Below are positions 53,848 through 63,188 of a DNA stretch of 64,000 nt, piece by piece. Each line of letters starts with the position of its first letter. Positions within the stretch are counted from its first letter, which is position 1. The translations under genes and the position numbers were made by a program. The notes under the pieces are model-generated. The model saw nothing but the letters and a program-made list of their open reading frames with translations, was not told the origin of the DNA and did no database searches. The stretch is from Pirellulaceae bacterium (GTDB lineage Bacteria; Planctomycetota; Planctomycetia; Pirellulales; Pirellulaceae): assembly GCA_019636385.1 (NCBI GenBank), contig JAHBXT010000001.1:868001-932000 (forward strand), given 5' to 3'.

Positions 53848-54555
53848 TCAGCCGGCTGCGTCCAGCACAGTGCGCTGGTACTTTCGTGGCAGTTGATAGA
53901 GTTGCCCGTGACGATTGCGTCCGACGCATTGCAAGCCGCCCATTAGCCGCAGGCTGTACGCGATCTTTTGAGCCAGCCAACGCGGGCGGCCGACGGCGAC
54001 GGCCAATTGAGCCGTATTGAAGGGGTTGGCAAGCTCATCAAATGGCAGGCGGTTCAGTAAATCGCCGATCGTACGAAGCTCGATCGACTGCACTACTTCG
54101 TTCATTTGAATATCCAGCGTGCAGTAGTTTTTGCCGCGATGTCGGCGGCGCTGTCGGTCGACTCGGAACTCTTCTGCCTCAATCAACAGCACATCCAGTG
54201 TCAAGCGCTTGTGAGGAAAGGCTGAGGTAAAATAGACCAGCTCCACAAAGACATCCAACCAATCACACGACTTGGGGCTCATGCGGCTCCGCTGGACCGG
54301 GCCGTCACGCTTGATCAGCGTCGTGACTCGCTTGCGAGCCACCAGAGGTTTTACGATCCGCAACCGGTGTTGACTACCAGGGGATAATAAGCGGCGAGTC
54401 TTGTCGCGCAGTTGAGCCAACGAACCATGCTGGATTTCTACCAGCTCGCCACTGGCGGCGATAGCGTCGATGCGAAATCCACCGATCACTACCTCGGTTT
54501 GCGAAGCATCGCGCGCGTACAGTAACTTGAGCTGTTGATGTAGCGAGGTTTCCAC
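53848..54555 (-). CDS. PD-(D/E)XK nuclease-like protein with C-terminal winged-helix region
   Basis: The 235-residue protein has 'EVVIGGFRIDAIAASGELVEIQHGS' near residues 20-44, spacing an acidic residue, D and E-x-Q as in PD-(D/E)XK folds. A conserved RMSPKS and 'VELVYFTSAFPHKRLTLDVLLIEAEE' follow. The last 60 residues look like a winged helix. I recognise this as a family common in planctomycetes without an assigned role; nuclease activity is inferred from the acidic pattern only. The start is a GTG at 54555. It lies upstream of the SMC-like gene on the same strand, with a 415-bp gap. Confidence 0.55.
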   Translation of the reverse strand: METSLHQQLKLLYARDASQTEVVIGGFRIDAIAASGELVEIQHGSLAQLRDKTRRLLSPGSQHRLRIVKPLVARKRVTTLIKRDGPVQRSRMSPKSCDWLDVFVELVYFTSAFPHKRLTLDVLLIEAEEFRVDRQRRRHRGKNYCTLDIQMNEVVQSIELRTIGDLLNRLPFDELANPFNTAQLAVAVGRPRWLAQKIAYSLRLMGGLQCVGRNRHGQLYQLPRKYQRTVLDAAG

Positions 54556-54687
54556 GGCCAGTCCGGACTTAAACGAGCTGAATGTAGCTCAGTTCCACGT
54601 AGCCACTCCTGCCAGAGAATAATGGCACGCAAGAACCATGGTCTGGTGACCGTAGCTACGGTATGCTTGCGTAGGCCGCTGGTCAGC

Positions 54688-55245
54688 TTAGGCTGGAATG
54701 CCCAAGTCGCGGACTGTCAACAGCGTTTGCAGTGACAGACCGGCCGCCTCGATCGCCTCCCGACCGCCTTCTAAACGATCCACGACCGCTAGCACTTGAT
54801 GGACTTGTAGCCCAAACTCGCGAGCAGCGTCAACGGCTTTTAGTGCGCTGCCACCACTGGTGACAACATCTTCTACGATGACCGCCGACATGCCGGGCTG
54901 TACGGGCCCTTCAACCTGCCGTCCGGTACCATGTTGCTTCGCCTCTTTGCGGACGATGAATCCCAACAGCGGAATGCCTTGCTGACCCGCCAGCGTAATC
55001 GTCGCCGCCGTAATCGGATCCGCACCGATCGCCATACCGCCGATCGAATCGGGACGGCTTGCGCCCAGCAACTGTAACATGCCAGCGCCAATTTGATTTG
55101 CCCCTTGTGGATGCAAAGTCAACTTGCGGCAGTCCAGATAAAAACTGGCCTGTTTGCCGCTGGCCAAGGTAAAGTTGCCAAATTGAAGCGCATGCTGCTG
55201 TACGAGCTGAATAAGTCGTTGTTGATCGTACTGGGAGGCCATCAT
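54688..55245 (-). CDS. pyrE: orotate phosphoribosyltransferase
   Basis: The 185-residue enzyme joins orotate and PRPP to give orotidine 5'-phosphate in pyrimidine synthesis. It has 'FTLASGKQASFYLDCRKL' near the N-terminus, a GADPI loop, the catalytic-loop 'VRKEAKQHGTGRQVEGP', and the PRPP motif VIVEDVVTSGGSALKAV. The length matches PyrE. Two adjacent ATG codons (55245 and 55242) both work. The gene is divergent from the SH3-domain gene across 227 bp. Confidence 0.95.
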   Translation of the reverse strand: MMASQYDQQRLIQLVQQHALQFGNFTLASGKQASFYLDCRKLTLHPQGANQIGAGMLQLLGASRPDSIGGMAIGADPITAATITLAGQQGIPLLGFIVRKEAKQHGTGRQVEGPVQPGMSAVIVEDVVTSGGSALKAVDAAREFGLQVHQVLAVVDRLEGGREAIEAAGLSLQTLLTVRDLGIPA

Positions 55246-55472
55246 GGTCACTTGTTCAAGCGTAGAAGACTGATCGATCGTGCAATGGGAATCACGGTCA
55301 TTCGCTCAGCGATTCACAATCCGCTTAATTGTCGCGTGCTAGCATCAGAGCTCAAGGCCCAATTGCCCTTGACCCGCGCTTGAGCCTTTCACTACCAACC
55401 ATACGGGCCGAAGTAGGCGCTGATGGGGTCAGCGGTCCGATGATCGGCCAGCTTGGTTCAAGGGAAACTTTA

Positions 55473-57557
55473 ATGATCCATTGCCACACCACTTGCCTGC
55501 TGGGGCTCAAGGCTTTCGCCATGGCAGGCCTGCTATCGATGCACACGGTTGTGCTGTCTTTGTCGGCCTGTGGCGCACCGCAGGGGCAGCCCGCCTACGT
55601 GACGGTTCAGCGCGCCCTGGTGTATAGCGGTCCTGCTGAGGATTTTTACCCTACAGAACAACTCAAGCTCGGTACGGCTGTTGAAGTCTTCCATGAAACC
55701 GACACTGGCTGGACGGCCATTCGGCCACCGCAAGGCAGTTACAGCTGGGTATTGGCCAAAGACGCATTCCTGCTACCCGGCGGCAAAACCATTCAGATTA
55801 CTACCGAGAATTCAGTCAGTTGGATTGGCAGCTCGCTGGGAACCGCCAAACAGTATCGCTGGCAGGTCAAACTTCGCAGTGGTCAGCAACTTGCATTGCA
55901 GGGCGAAGAGACGACCAAGGATGCAGAAGGCAACGAAACGCTGTGGTACAAAATCGCGCCGCCCAGCGGTGAATTCCGTTGGATCCAGTCCGGCTTGATA
56001 TCCAAACAGCCACCTGCGACGCTCGCGCAGCCTGACCCGCAGCAGACGGCAGCGGTCGTGCCGGCCTCAATGGCTGGCAGTGCCCCCAGTCGAACAGCAC
56101 CACCCGGCAAGCGACCACCAGCCCCTCGGTCGCTCACCGAAAACAGGACCAGTTCAACTTTGGTCAACCATGCGGAGTTGGACTCGGACGATCAAGCTGA
56201 TGATGAAGCAGATGATGAAGCAGATGATGAAGCAGGCAATGTGCAAAGGGCCGGCTATCAAGAGGAGGTCGTGGCCGAGGCGGTCGAGGGCCAGATCATC
56301 CTGGGCGATAGAACCTATGAAGACATGCCCTACGATGGTGAGTATGTGGTCGAAGGTGAATACATTGTCGATGGAGAAATGCCAGTTGAGCATGATGCGA
56401 ATTGGAACGATTGGCAGCTATTTGAATTCACGGACGAGGGGCTACGATTCCCGTTGTGGGAGCGCGCACTATCGCGACGAGCGCAGCAACCCGACCCGCT
56501 ACTGCATGACCCATTTTCGTTGGCCATGACGCCCAAGTCGCCGAGTGCAATGCGGCCCGTGCCGATCGAACCACCCCTGCCAGTACACCATCACCGAAAA
56601 ACTCCATGGCGAGACCCGCGCGCGCTCAGCCAAAAGCGCATGCTGGGGTATCCCCAAGCCAGCGCCAAACCCGGCAGTGGCGCGACACTGTCTGCCTTAC
56701 AGCAGATGCTGGGCAGCTCATCCGGTGGCATCCAGGCCGATACAGTATCAGCCACTGGACTGCCTTCGGAGAACAACGAACTGGTTCGTTCGAATCAGCA
56801 ATTCAATCTGCTGGGCCCCCAGTCTGCCAACTATCAGCTACCTCGCCCTACTCCGCTTGGGGGCACACCCAACGGCAGCTTCACCGGACAATTTGCCCAA
56901 TCGCTCAATGACACCAGCCAGCCTATGGTAAGCGAAGTGAGCGGCACGTTAATGAGGTTGCAGCAATCGCTTAACGAGATGGTCACGCGGCCTGTGATGC
57001 AGTGGAATTTTGGAGCGCTGAAGGGACAGGTACAGCACTATATCAGCCATGGCAGTACGCCGGTCGAGCGAGGACAAGCGCGACTACTGATGGAACGCAT
57101 TCAGTCTTTCGAGCAATTGGCGATGCGTTCGGGCAATTTGATGGCCGGACAAGCGGCGCCGTTCGGCGGAACAGCGACCACCGTTTTGGGCGGACCGCCA
57201 GTTGTGACAGCCAGCTATACAGTATCTGGCGATCCCGCATCGGGCGCTTATGCATTGGGTAGTGATTCAACCGTCGGCGGTCTGCCGCCACAATCTGCTG
57301 CAGATGGAACGACAGGCGGCCGATTGCCGTTTGACGCGACCGGTTGGCTTGTCCCCGTACATTCAGTGGTATCTGGTCAACCGACTCACGCCATTACTGA
57401 CGATTCGGGGCAGATCGTGGTGTATGTCACCGCGCTGCCAGGCATGAATTTGGATCGCTACGTCAATCAAGCGGTCGGCATTCACGGCTTACGCGGATTC
57501 TTGCCACAATTCCAAGCCTCTCACATCGAAGCTCATAATGTGATTCGCATTAGGTAA
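55473..57557 (+). CDS. exported SH3-domain protein with low-complexity regions
   Basis: The 694-residue protein has a signal peptide (about 1-33, ending ACGA, possibly a lipoprotein). A bacterial SH3-like pair follows (about 37-180), with 'AYVTVQRALVYSGPAEDFYPTEQL' and 'TGWTAIRPPQGSYSWV'. A long acidic and Pro/Ser-rich region contains three copies of Asp-Asp-Glu-Ala. The C-terminal part is low-complexity with a final beta-rich segment. SH3 modules of this type bind peptidoglycan or other cell-surface ligands; the role here is unknown. The ATG at 55473 has AAGGGA upstream and gives the signal peptide. An upstream frame from 55329 lacks both. Confidence 0.75.
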   Translation: MIHCHTTCLLGLKAFAMAGLLSMHTVVLSLSACGAPQGQPAYVTVQRALVYSGPAEDFYPTEQLKLGTAVEVFHETDTGWTAIRPPQGSYSWVLAKDAFLLPGGKTIQITTENSVSWIGSSLGTAKQYRWQVKLRSGQQLALQGEETTKDAEGNETLWYKIAPPSGEFRWIQSGLISKQPPATLAQPDPQQTAAVVPASMAGSAPSRTAPPGKRPPAPRSLTENRTSSTLVNHAELDSDDQADDEADDEADDEAGNVQRAGYQEEVVAEAVEGQIILGDRTYEDMPYDGEYVVEGEYIVDGEMPVEHDANWNDWQLFEFTDEGLRFPLWERALSRRAQQPDPLLHDPFSLAMTPKSPSAMRPVPIEPPLPVHHHRKTPWRDPRALSQKRMLGYPQASAKPGSGATLSALQQMLGSSSGGIQADTVSATGLPSENNELVRSNQQFNLLGPQSANYQLPRPTPLGGTPNGSFTGQFAQSLNDTSQPMVSEVSGTLMRLQQSLNEMVTRPVMQWNFGALKGQVQHYISHGSTPVERGQARLLMERIQSFEQLAMRSGNLMAGQAAPFGGTATTVLGGPPVVTASYTVSGDPASGAYALGSDSTVGGLPPQSAADGTTGGRLPFDATGWLVPVHSVVSGQPTHAITDDSGQIVVYVTALPGMNLDRYVNQAVGIHGLRGFLPQFQASHIEAHNVIRIR
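56199..56234 (+). repeat. three tandem 12-bp repeats in the SH3-domain gene
   Basis: GATGATGAAGCA is repeated three times without a gap, encoding Asp-Asp-Glu-Ala units. The repeat keeps the frame and may vary in number between strains. Confidence 0.95.
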
Positions 57558-57594
57558 AGTGCGGCTAGCAGAAGTCGATTGGGAACGCATGCAG

Positions 57595-58872
57595 CTAACC
57601 GCCGGATAGCGACAGAAAAAAGCCGGCGATAGTGGCGGACATCAGGTTCGAAAGCGAACCGGCAGCGACGGCCCGTAGACCAAATCGCGCGATCTCTGGG
57701 CGGCGACTAGGGGCCATGGACCCAAGTCCACCCAGCAGAATGGCAATCGACGATAAGTTGGCGAAGCCACAGAGCGCAAATGAGACGATGGCTTTGGTGT
57801 GGTCGGACATGGCGACTTCGCCAATGAGTTGTCGATTGTCGAGGTAGGGTGCCAAATTCAAATAGGCCACGAACTCGTTGACCACCAGCTTCTGGCCAAT
57901 GAACGAACCGGCGACCGAAGCTTCTTGCCATGGGACACCAATCAAGAACGCCAGCGGTGAGAATGTCCAACCCAAAATCAACTCCAACGACAGATTCTCG
58001 TAGCCCAGCCGCGAGCCGACACCCGACAGCATGCCGTTCAACAGGCTAATCAGGCCGATAAACGCCAACAGCATGGCACCGACGTTCAAGGCCAGCTTCA
58101 GTCCATCGGCAGCTCCGACGGCCGCGGCGTCGATCACGTTGGCCGGGCCCGCTTCGGCGGAATCATCCCTATGGGTGTGACGATTGTCGATCGGCTCGGT
58201 TTCCGGCACGATCAACTTGGCAAATAGCAGGCCGCCAGGCGCAGCCATGAAAGAAGCAGCGATCAAGTACTCCATCTTCACGCCCATCGATGCGTAGCCG
58301 GCTAGTACCGAACCGGCCACCGACGCCAGTCCACCGGTCATGACCGCAAACAGTTCAGAGCGCGTCATGCCAGCGATATAGGGGCGAACGACCAGCGGTG
58401 CTTCTGTTTGACCCACAAAGATATTGGCCGTGGCCGACATCGATTCGGTTCGCGAGGTTCCTAGCAGCAACCGAAGTGCGCCACCCAATAACCGAATCAC
58501 CAACTGCATGATGCCTAGATAGTACAACACAGAAATTAGCGACGAAAAAAAGATGATGACCGGCAACACACGCAGAGCGAATACAAAGCCGTCATGACCA
58601 AAATTCTCGGCCATCTTTTCATGGATCACCAATCCGCCGAACAAGAACTGGATGCCATCCTGACCGTAGCCGATGACTTGGCTGACCGCATCCGAAGCTG
58701 CTTTCAGTGTGTCTTGACCGATGGGCACATACAGTACAAAGGCTCCTAAGCCTGCTTGAATGGCGAAGGCTCCTAGAACGGTCCGGATTTTGATGGCGCG
58801 TCGATTCGTTGACAGGGCTACCGCCAACAGGATTAAGGTAGCCATTCCGACCAGACTCATCAGCGGATTCAT
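57595..58872 (-). CDS. nupC: concentrative nucleoside transporter (NupC/CNT family)
   Basis: The 425-residue membrane protein has the CNT order: three N-terminal helices, a Nucleos_tra2_N core with '[13 protein letters not shown]', the gate domain, and the C-terminal domain with '[17 protein letters not shown]' and [19 protein letters not shown]. The conserved [13 protein letters not shown] is the nucleoside-binding hairpin. CNT proteins import nucleosides with Na or H ions. Neighbouring genes give no operon partner; it converges with the SH3-domain gene. Confidence 0.92.
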   Translation of the reverse strand: MNPLMSLVGMATLILLAVALSTNRRAIKIRTVLGAFAIQAGLGAFVLYVPIGQDTLKAASDAVSQVIGYGQDGIQFLFGGLVIHEKMAENFGHDGFVFALRVLPVIIFFSSLISVLYYLGIMQLVIRLLGGALRLLLGTSRTESMSATANIFVGQTEAPLVVRPYIAGMTRSELFAVMTGGLASVAGSVLAGYASMGVKMEYLIAASFMAAPGGLLFAKLIVPETEPIDNRHTHRDDSAEAGPANVIDAAAVGAADGLKLALNVGAMLLAFIGLISLLNGMLSGVGSRLGYENLSLELILGWTFSPLAFLIGVPWQEASVAGSFIGQKLVVNEFVAYLNLAPYLDNRQLIGEVAMSDHTKAIVSFALCGFANLSSIAILLGGLGSMAPSRRPEIARFGLRAVAAGSLSNLMSATIAGFFLSLSGG

Positions 58873-59037
58873 TCAGGAGCCTCCCAACCAGCGAAATAAA
58901 GCCGAACAATCCGAGTGCTAGACCGTGACGGTTGCTTGCCAACCGAGAGCGAACGCCTGACGGCTGAAAAAACACGGGCGTTGCCCAGCTAGTTATACTC
59001 GAAGAAGATTGACGCGGTGCGAGCGTGGCATGCAGCG

Positions 59038-59844
59038 TCAGCGATTGCTGAGTAAGAATTCTCCGACCAGCCGGTTAAAGTGTGCGGGGGCCTCCATGGG
59101 AGTCATATGACCAACCGATGGTATCTCATGGTAGCTGCTGGTCGATATGCGCTCGGCCCACTGTCGCGTAGCATCCGGCGGCGCCAACGGGTCGAGCTGT
59201 CCGGTCAGGACCAGCGTCGGCAGTTTGATTGACTCCAGGTGCGGAACAAAATCGCGCCGCTCCGCCATGGCCCGCTGGGCCGCCGCAATCGCTGCCGGGC
59301 TAGCTGTCTGCAGTATGGTCTGCAACAACTGGTGGACCTCTGTGCCCGAACTATTGGCGGCGATCAATCGCCCCATAAGCGGCTGGACTGTCGGCCATGT
59401 CCCCGCTTGCACGACTCGCTCGGCCATGTCCAACCGTGCCTGACGAGCCGCTGTGTCATCCACCGACGGCTTGGTGTTGGTCAGCGTCAACGATTTAAGA
59501 TGTTGTCCGTACTTGCGCCAATACTCCAGCGCCACGTAGCCTCCCATCGACAGGCCGATCAGGTGTACTTGCTGATCGGGTGCCAAATGTTTGCGCATGA
59601 CGTCGATGTCGTCGGCTAAATCTTCGATCCGATATTGATCGTCCAACGACGATAGACCGAAGCCACGCAACTCGGGGATCAAGCAGTGGAACCACGTCCC
59701 CAGGTGTTCGGCCGTTTGGGTCCACATGCGATGATCTAGAGGAAACCCATGCAGCAGAATTACCGCCGGGCCCGATCCCAAGGCCTTGACCGACAGAGTC
59801 CGGCCACTAGGCGTAATCAGTGCGATTGAATTGAGCACGATCAC
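59038..59844 (-). CDS. alpha/beta hydrolase
   Basis: The protein has about 268 residues. It has the oxyanion-hole motif LLHGFPLDHRMW, the nucleophile elbow GLSMGG, a catalytic Asp in TGQLDPLAPP and the His in VGHMTPMEAP, all typical of the esterase/peroxidase-like branch. The substrate is unknown. I place the start at the GTG at 59844, which overlaps the DUF2752 stop codon as GTGA and implies translational coupling. A GTG two codons on (59838) has a better-spaced GGAG. A longer frame to 59910 would run into the upstream gene and is rejected. Confidence 0.88.
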   Translation of the reverse strand: MIVLNSIALITPSGRTLSVKALGSGPAVILLHGFPLDHRMWTQTAEHLGTWFHCLIPELRGFGLSSLDDQYRIEDLADDIDVMRKHLAPDQQVHLIGLSMGGYVALEYWRKYGQHLKSLTLTNTKPSVDDTAARQARLDMAERVVQAGTWPTVQPLMGRLIAANSSGTEVHQLLQTILQTASPAAIAAAQRAMAERRDFVPHLESIKLPTLVLTGQLDPLAPPDATRQWAERISTSSYHEIPSVGHMTPMEAPAHFNRLVGEFLLSNR

Positions 59845-60431
59845 CAGCTCCAAGTCATGCGTAACACCCACTGCATCGCCAGCGCTACCATCATACCCAG
59901 CGCTATCCACATGTTTGCACCAAACCAGCGACTATAGAAGGGGCGCCGCCGCCAAGCATTGCGTATGCGCTGCGGCAGGCACTGGACAGTGGCCAAAGGA
60001 ATTTGCGCAATCACCAACACATACAAAGCAATGCCCACTGGGTTGAGCTGCCAGGCGGCTGCTAGATTGCCGCGCGACAGATGGACAAAGCTGCGAGTCA
60101 AACCGCAACCGGGGCAATCGACTCCCAGCAACCGATACGATGTGCAAGCGTCGGGCAAGGCGATGGTACTCCAAGGCAGCAGCAGGCTGCGATCCGGACC
60201 GGGACGCAATAACACCGACAGCGCCAGCACAGCCACGGGGGCCGTCAGCCACAGCCAGCGCACCGGCCCAGGCAGCGAAGCGCCAACCGGTTCAACCAGG
60301 CGCGTCGTCGTGGACTCTATCGGCTGCGGTTCGCAAGGCGCTCGTCGATCCTCTGTGCGCGCCAGGACGCTCGAATGGCTCTGCACATATTGGCTGGACG
60401 CTGGATTGAGTGGCACAGTGGGCTCGATCAC
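59841..60431 (-). CDS. DUF2752 membrane protein
   Basis: The 196-residue protein has a polar N-terminus of about 55 residues and three predicted helices. The family motif is CPGCGLTRSFVHLSRGN followed by 'LNPVGIALYVLVIAQ'. The two cysteines of CPGC could bind a metal or form a disulfide. DUF2752 has no known function. The start is GTG at 60431. The gene overlaps the hydrolase by 4 bp, so the two probably work together or are at least co-expressed. Confidence 0.88.
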   Translation of the reverse strand: MIEPTVPLNPASSQYVQSHSSVLARTEDRRAPCEPQPIESTTTRLVEPVGASLPGPVRWLWLTAPVAVLALSVLLRPGPDRSLLLPWSTIALPDACTSYRLLGVDCPGCGLTRSFVHLSRGNLAAAWQLNPVGIALYVLVIAQIPLATVQCLPQRIRNAWRRRPFYSRWFGANMWIALGMMVALAMQWVLRMTWSW

Positions 60432-60500
60432 GCCGCCCCCGATTGAGTTGAATTCGACCTGGACTATTCAAAGCCTGTGCAGTGACCGACAGCGTCAAGC

Positions 60501-62738
60501 TTACAGTCGAACGTCTTCGGTCACCGTCGATTTGCTGTCGCTGCCAGGCGCCACCATTTTACCACGTACGGTGGCGGCTTGGCCCAGTCGGAAGACAAAG
60601 TACCACAGAGCCAGTACAACGGTCAAGAATGTGACGATCTCCAGAATGCCTTCTCGGAACAGGCTGGAAGCCAAGGACTCGATGGGCGCTGCCACAGCCG
60701 ACTTGCGCTCCTGCACCAAAATCCACAAATCGCTCTTTTCGGGTTCGAGATTGGTTTGGGATGCCGCTTGCGGCAGTTCGACCTGATCAGCACAAGCAAT
60801 CCATGGCCCTTCAAAGCGCTGACCTCCGTCAAATGTGGCCACTGGATCGTGATAGTTATCCAGGCCGGTGGTGGTCAAGGCATTGATAACTGGAATGGCG
60901 ATCTGTGGAATCATGGTTGCCTTCATCAGCTCGGCTTCCAAATTACGAAAATATGGATGCTGCAACAGTGTGCCGCGCTGATTCCCACTGCGGCCATCAA
61001 ACAACACCGCCATTCGATCCAGTTGGTCGGCTTGGTAGTCCTGTTGGCTTAGCAAATCGAAGTCGCCCAAGTTAATGGTCAAGACCAACACCCCAATCGG
61101 CATTTCCGAATCGGGACGTTGATCGGCCTGATCAGCGTCGTGCGGTTGATCCCAAATGGGAGCGCTGACGGCAATCTTCCATTTGCCCGTCGAGGTCGAG
61201 CGGAACGAGGCCGATAAACGTGTTGTCCGTGTAGGCGTATGCTGCAACGCTGTCTCGCTCGGAAGCCCGTCCGCCCGCTGACCGGTGAAATAGCTGCGAA
61301 AAGCAAAATTCTGCCCTACAGGACTGACCGCAGTCTTGCCCTCCAGTTCGTCGGTAAAGGCGATTCCAAGGTTGGTTCCTTGTGCGTCGTTTATAAACAA
61401 CGAATTGAGCAGGGACTGGCCGCGATGGCGTTGAGTGGCCAGCAAGTCCAAACGCTGTTGCAAATACGCTTCTAGAGCCGCATGTTCGGGCATCATTTGA
61501 ATCTTGAGCGTCACCGCCGGGTCGCTATGGCCCGCAGCGATCTCGGCCAAAGCTTCATTGCCAGCTTCTGTACAGCGTTTGAGGAGCTGGCCCAAATCCG
61601 CGCGAGTCGTTTCGGTCTGGACAATGCTAAATAGCGACTGCAGCTCCGACTGTAATGTTCGCGCGGCATAACGCGCGGCAAAGCGATTGCTTTCCAGCGC
61701 GCGCTGCACAACGCTGCGTTCAGATTGTTCGAGTGCCATTTTCTGACTGCGCGCCGAAAATAGGATCATCAGGCTCATGAGCAGCAACGGCCCAACCAGA
61801 CCTAGCAGATACAGTGGTCGGCGATTACGCTGTCGTCGCCGGTTGTCCAATGCCCCGATAACCTGCTGGACATTTTGGAATCGCTGCCGTGGATTGACCT
61901 GCAGGCAGCGGTCGATGATTTGTGCAAAATGTTTGTCGATACCACGTCGACGATAATGCAGCCGTGGCCGTGGCGAATTCTGAATGAGCTGCCGATATTT
62001 TTGTAGACGGTCCAATACCGAGCTGGTCGTGTCGAGTGCCTCGACGGTCTGCGGTGAACGGTAGGGTGGCGCGCCGACCAACAGCGTGTAGGCGATGGCT
62101 CCCAAAGCATACACGTCCCACGTTACATCGGGCGTAGCTTGAATGTCGGCTTGTTCAGGCGCCATGTAGAACAGGGTGCCCAGTGAAGCTGAGGTGTCGC
62201 CCGCCATACGCCCTTGGCCAAAGTCCGCCAGTCGTGGGCGGAATGAATGATCCAGCAGCACGTTGGCGGGCTTGAGATCGCAGTGCAGGATGCCTTTGCC
62301 GTGCGCAAAGCTGAGTCCTTCAGCAATTTCACGCATCAAATTGACCGTCTGCGCGACGCTCAATTCTTCTTTGGCGCGCACTAGGTCTTCCAATGATCCG
62401 TTTTCCAGGAACTCCATGACATAGTACGGCGGATCGTGATCCCAACCCACCTTCAATACTTGCACCACGTGTCGCGCAGCTGACATGTCGGCCAACAAAC
62501 TGACCTCGCGGCGCAACAACTCCATGTTCAGGCTGCCACGATGCAAATAGCATTTGATGGCCACCGGACGATGGGTATTTAAGTCCGAGGCCAGCCACAC
62601 TTGGCCGAAGGCGCCTTCACCCAGCGGTCGCAGAATTTGATAGCCGCTGAGCGTGGGCGGTTGTCTGCTCTGCAAGCTCAGCTCTTCAGAGCGACGACGA
62701 TCTCCTGCGGTTTGCGATTGTGTGTAGTCTAAACTCAT
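60501..62738 (-). CDS. transmembrane Ser/Thr protein kinase with extracytoplasmic sensor region
   Basis: The 745-residue protein has a complete N-terminal Hanks kinase domain: glycine loop LGEGAFGQV (39-47), ATP lysine K62 in VAIK, catalytic loop H152-C-D-L-K-P-A-N159, and D172-F-G, with MAPEQA in the activation segment. The H-C-D variant of H-R-D keeps the catalytic Asp. Membrane helices at about 305-330 and 700-722 enclose about 370 extracytoplasmic residues resembling a double-Cache-type sensor. It would sense an external signal and phosphorylate proteins inside. The substrates are unknown. Its upstream intergenic side holds the orphan terminator. Confidence 0.9.
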   Translation of the reverse strand: MSLDYTQSQTAGDRRRSEELSLQSRQPPTLSGYQILRPLGEGAFGQVWLASDLNTHRPVAIKCYLHRGSLNMELLRREVSLLADMSAARHVVQVLKVGWDHDPPYYVMEFLENGSLEDLVRAKEELSVAQTVNLMREIAEGLSFAHGKGILHCDLKPANVLLDHSFRPRLADFGQGRMAGDTSASLGTLFYMAPEQADIQATPDVTWDVYALGAIAYTLLVGAPPYRSPQTVEALDTTSSVLDRLQKYRQLIQNSPRPRLHYRRRGIDKHFAQIIDRCLQVNPRQRFQNVQQVIGALDNRRRQRNRRPLYLLGLVGPLLLMSLMILFSARSQKMALEQSERSVVQRALESNRFAARYAARTLQSELQSLFSIVQTETTRADLGQLLKRCTEAGNEALAEIAAGHSDPAVTLKIQMMPEHAALEAYLQQRLDLLATQRHRGQSLLNSLFINDAQGTNLGIAFTDELEGKTAVSPVGQNFAFRSYFTGQRADGLPSETALQHTPTRTTRLSASFRSTSTGKWKIAVSAPIWDQPHDADQADQRPDSEMPIGVLVLTINLGDFDLLSQQDYQADQLDRMAVLFDGRSGNQRGTLLQHPYFRNLEAELMKATMIPQIAIPVINALTTTGLDNYHDPVATFDGGQRFEGPWIACADQVELPQAASQTNLEPEKSDLWILVQERKSAVAAPIESLASSLFREGILEIVTFLTVVLALWYFVFRLGQAATVRGKMVAPGSDSKSTVTEDVRL

Positions 62739-63188
62739 CCGCGATCCCGCTCCGTCGCCAATTCATATGTCCCGCCCGCCACTGAACAGATTTTATACTT
62801 TTATGGCATAAAAAAAGGCGAGTCCGATTGCACAGCAACCGGCTCGCCTCACACGGGGGGTGAGAAAGCTCCGCTTTCCCGAACGATTTGCGTTCATCCT
62901 TAGACTAGTTTCGTGGGCTGCTGGCCGAGGAAACTTAGTCGAGTTTTGTAGGAATTCCGCTTAACTGCGTGGGCGAGTCGGTCGAATATGCCGATTGTTT
63001 CGATTATCCTGCGCCCCGCTGTGCCCAGCACGGTGAGCACTTGACCCAAGCAGCAGCCAAGATAATCCTTAGAGCTTTCGGCTGGAAAAGGCCCAGTACT
63101 CAGAACTCAGTAGTTAGTAGTCAGGACTCTGACCATCGCAACCGTTTTTATTCTTTATCCATAACCGCTTTCTTCCTAGGTCCAGGAC
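62739..63188. other. intergenic region with an orphan terminator and a possible small RNA
   Basis: Between the kinase start and the dimethylformamidase-like start is a 450-bp gap. On the minus strand it holds a strong terminator (62810-62848) without a gene before it. It also contains small hairpins near 62860-62945 and a 34-codon frame from 62897 to 62793 that overlaps the terminator stem. The remaining right-hand side shows short direct repeats with 'AGTA' and 'CAG' near 63096-63125. Confidence 0.5.
62810..62848 (-). terminator. intrinsic terminator, orphan
   Basis: On the minus strand a stem GGCGAG..CTCGCC with an inner CCGG/CCGA part (62848-62817) is followed by seven T. No protein gene on this strand precedes it within the gap, so it should end a short untranslated transcript starting between about 62850 and 63188. 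Confidence 0.75.
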
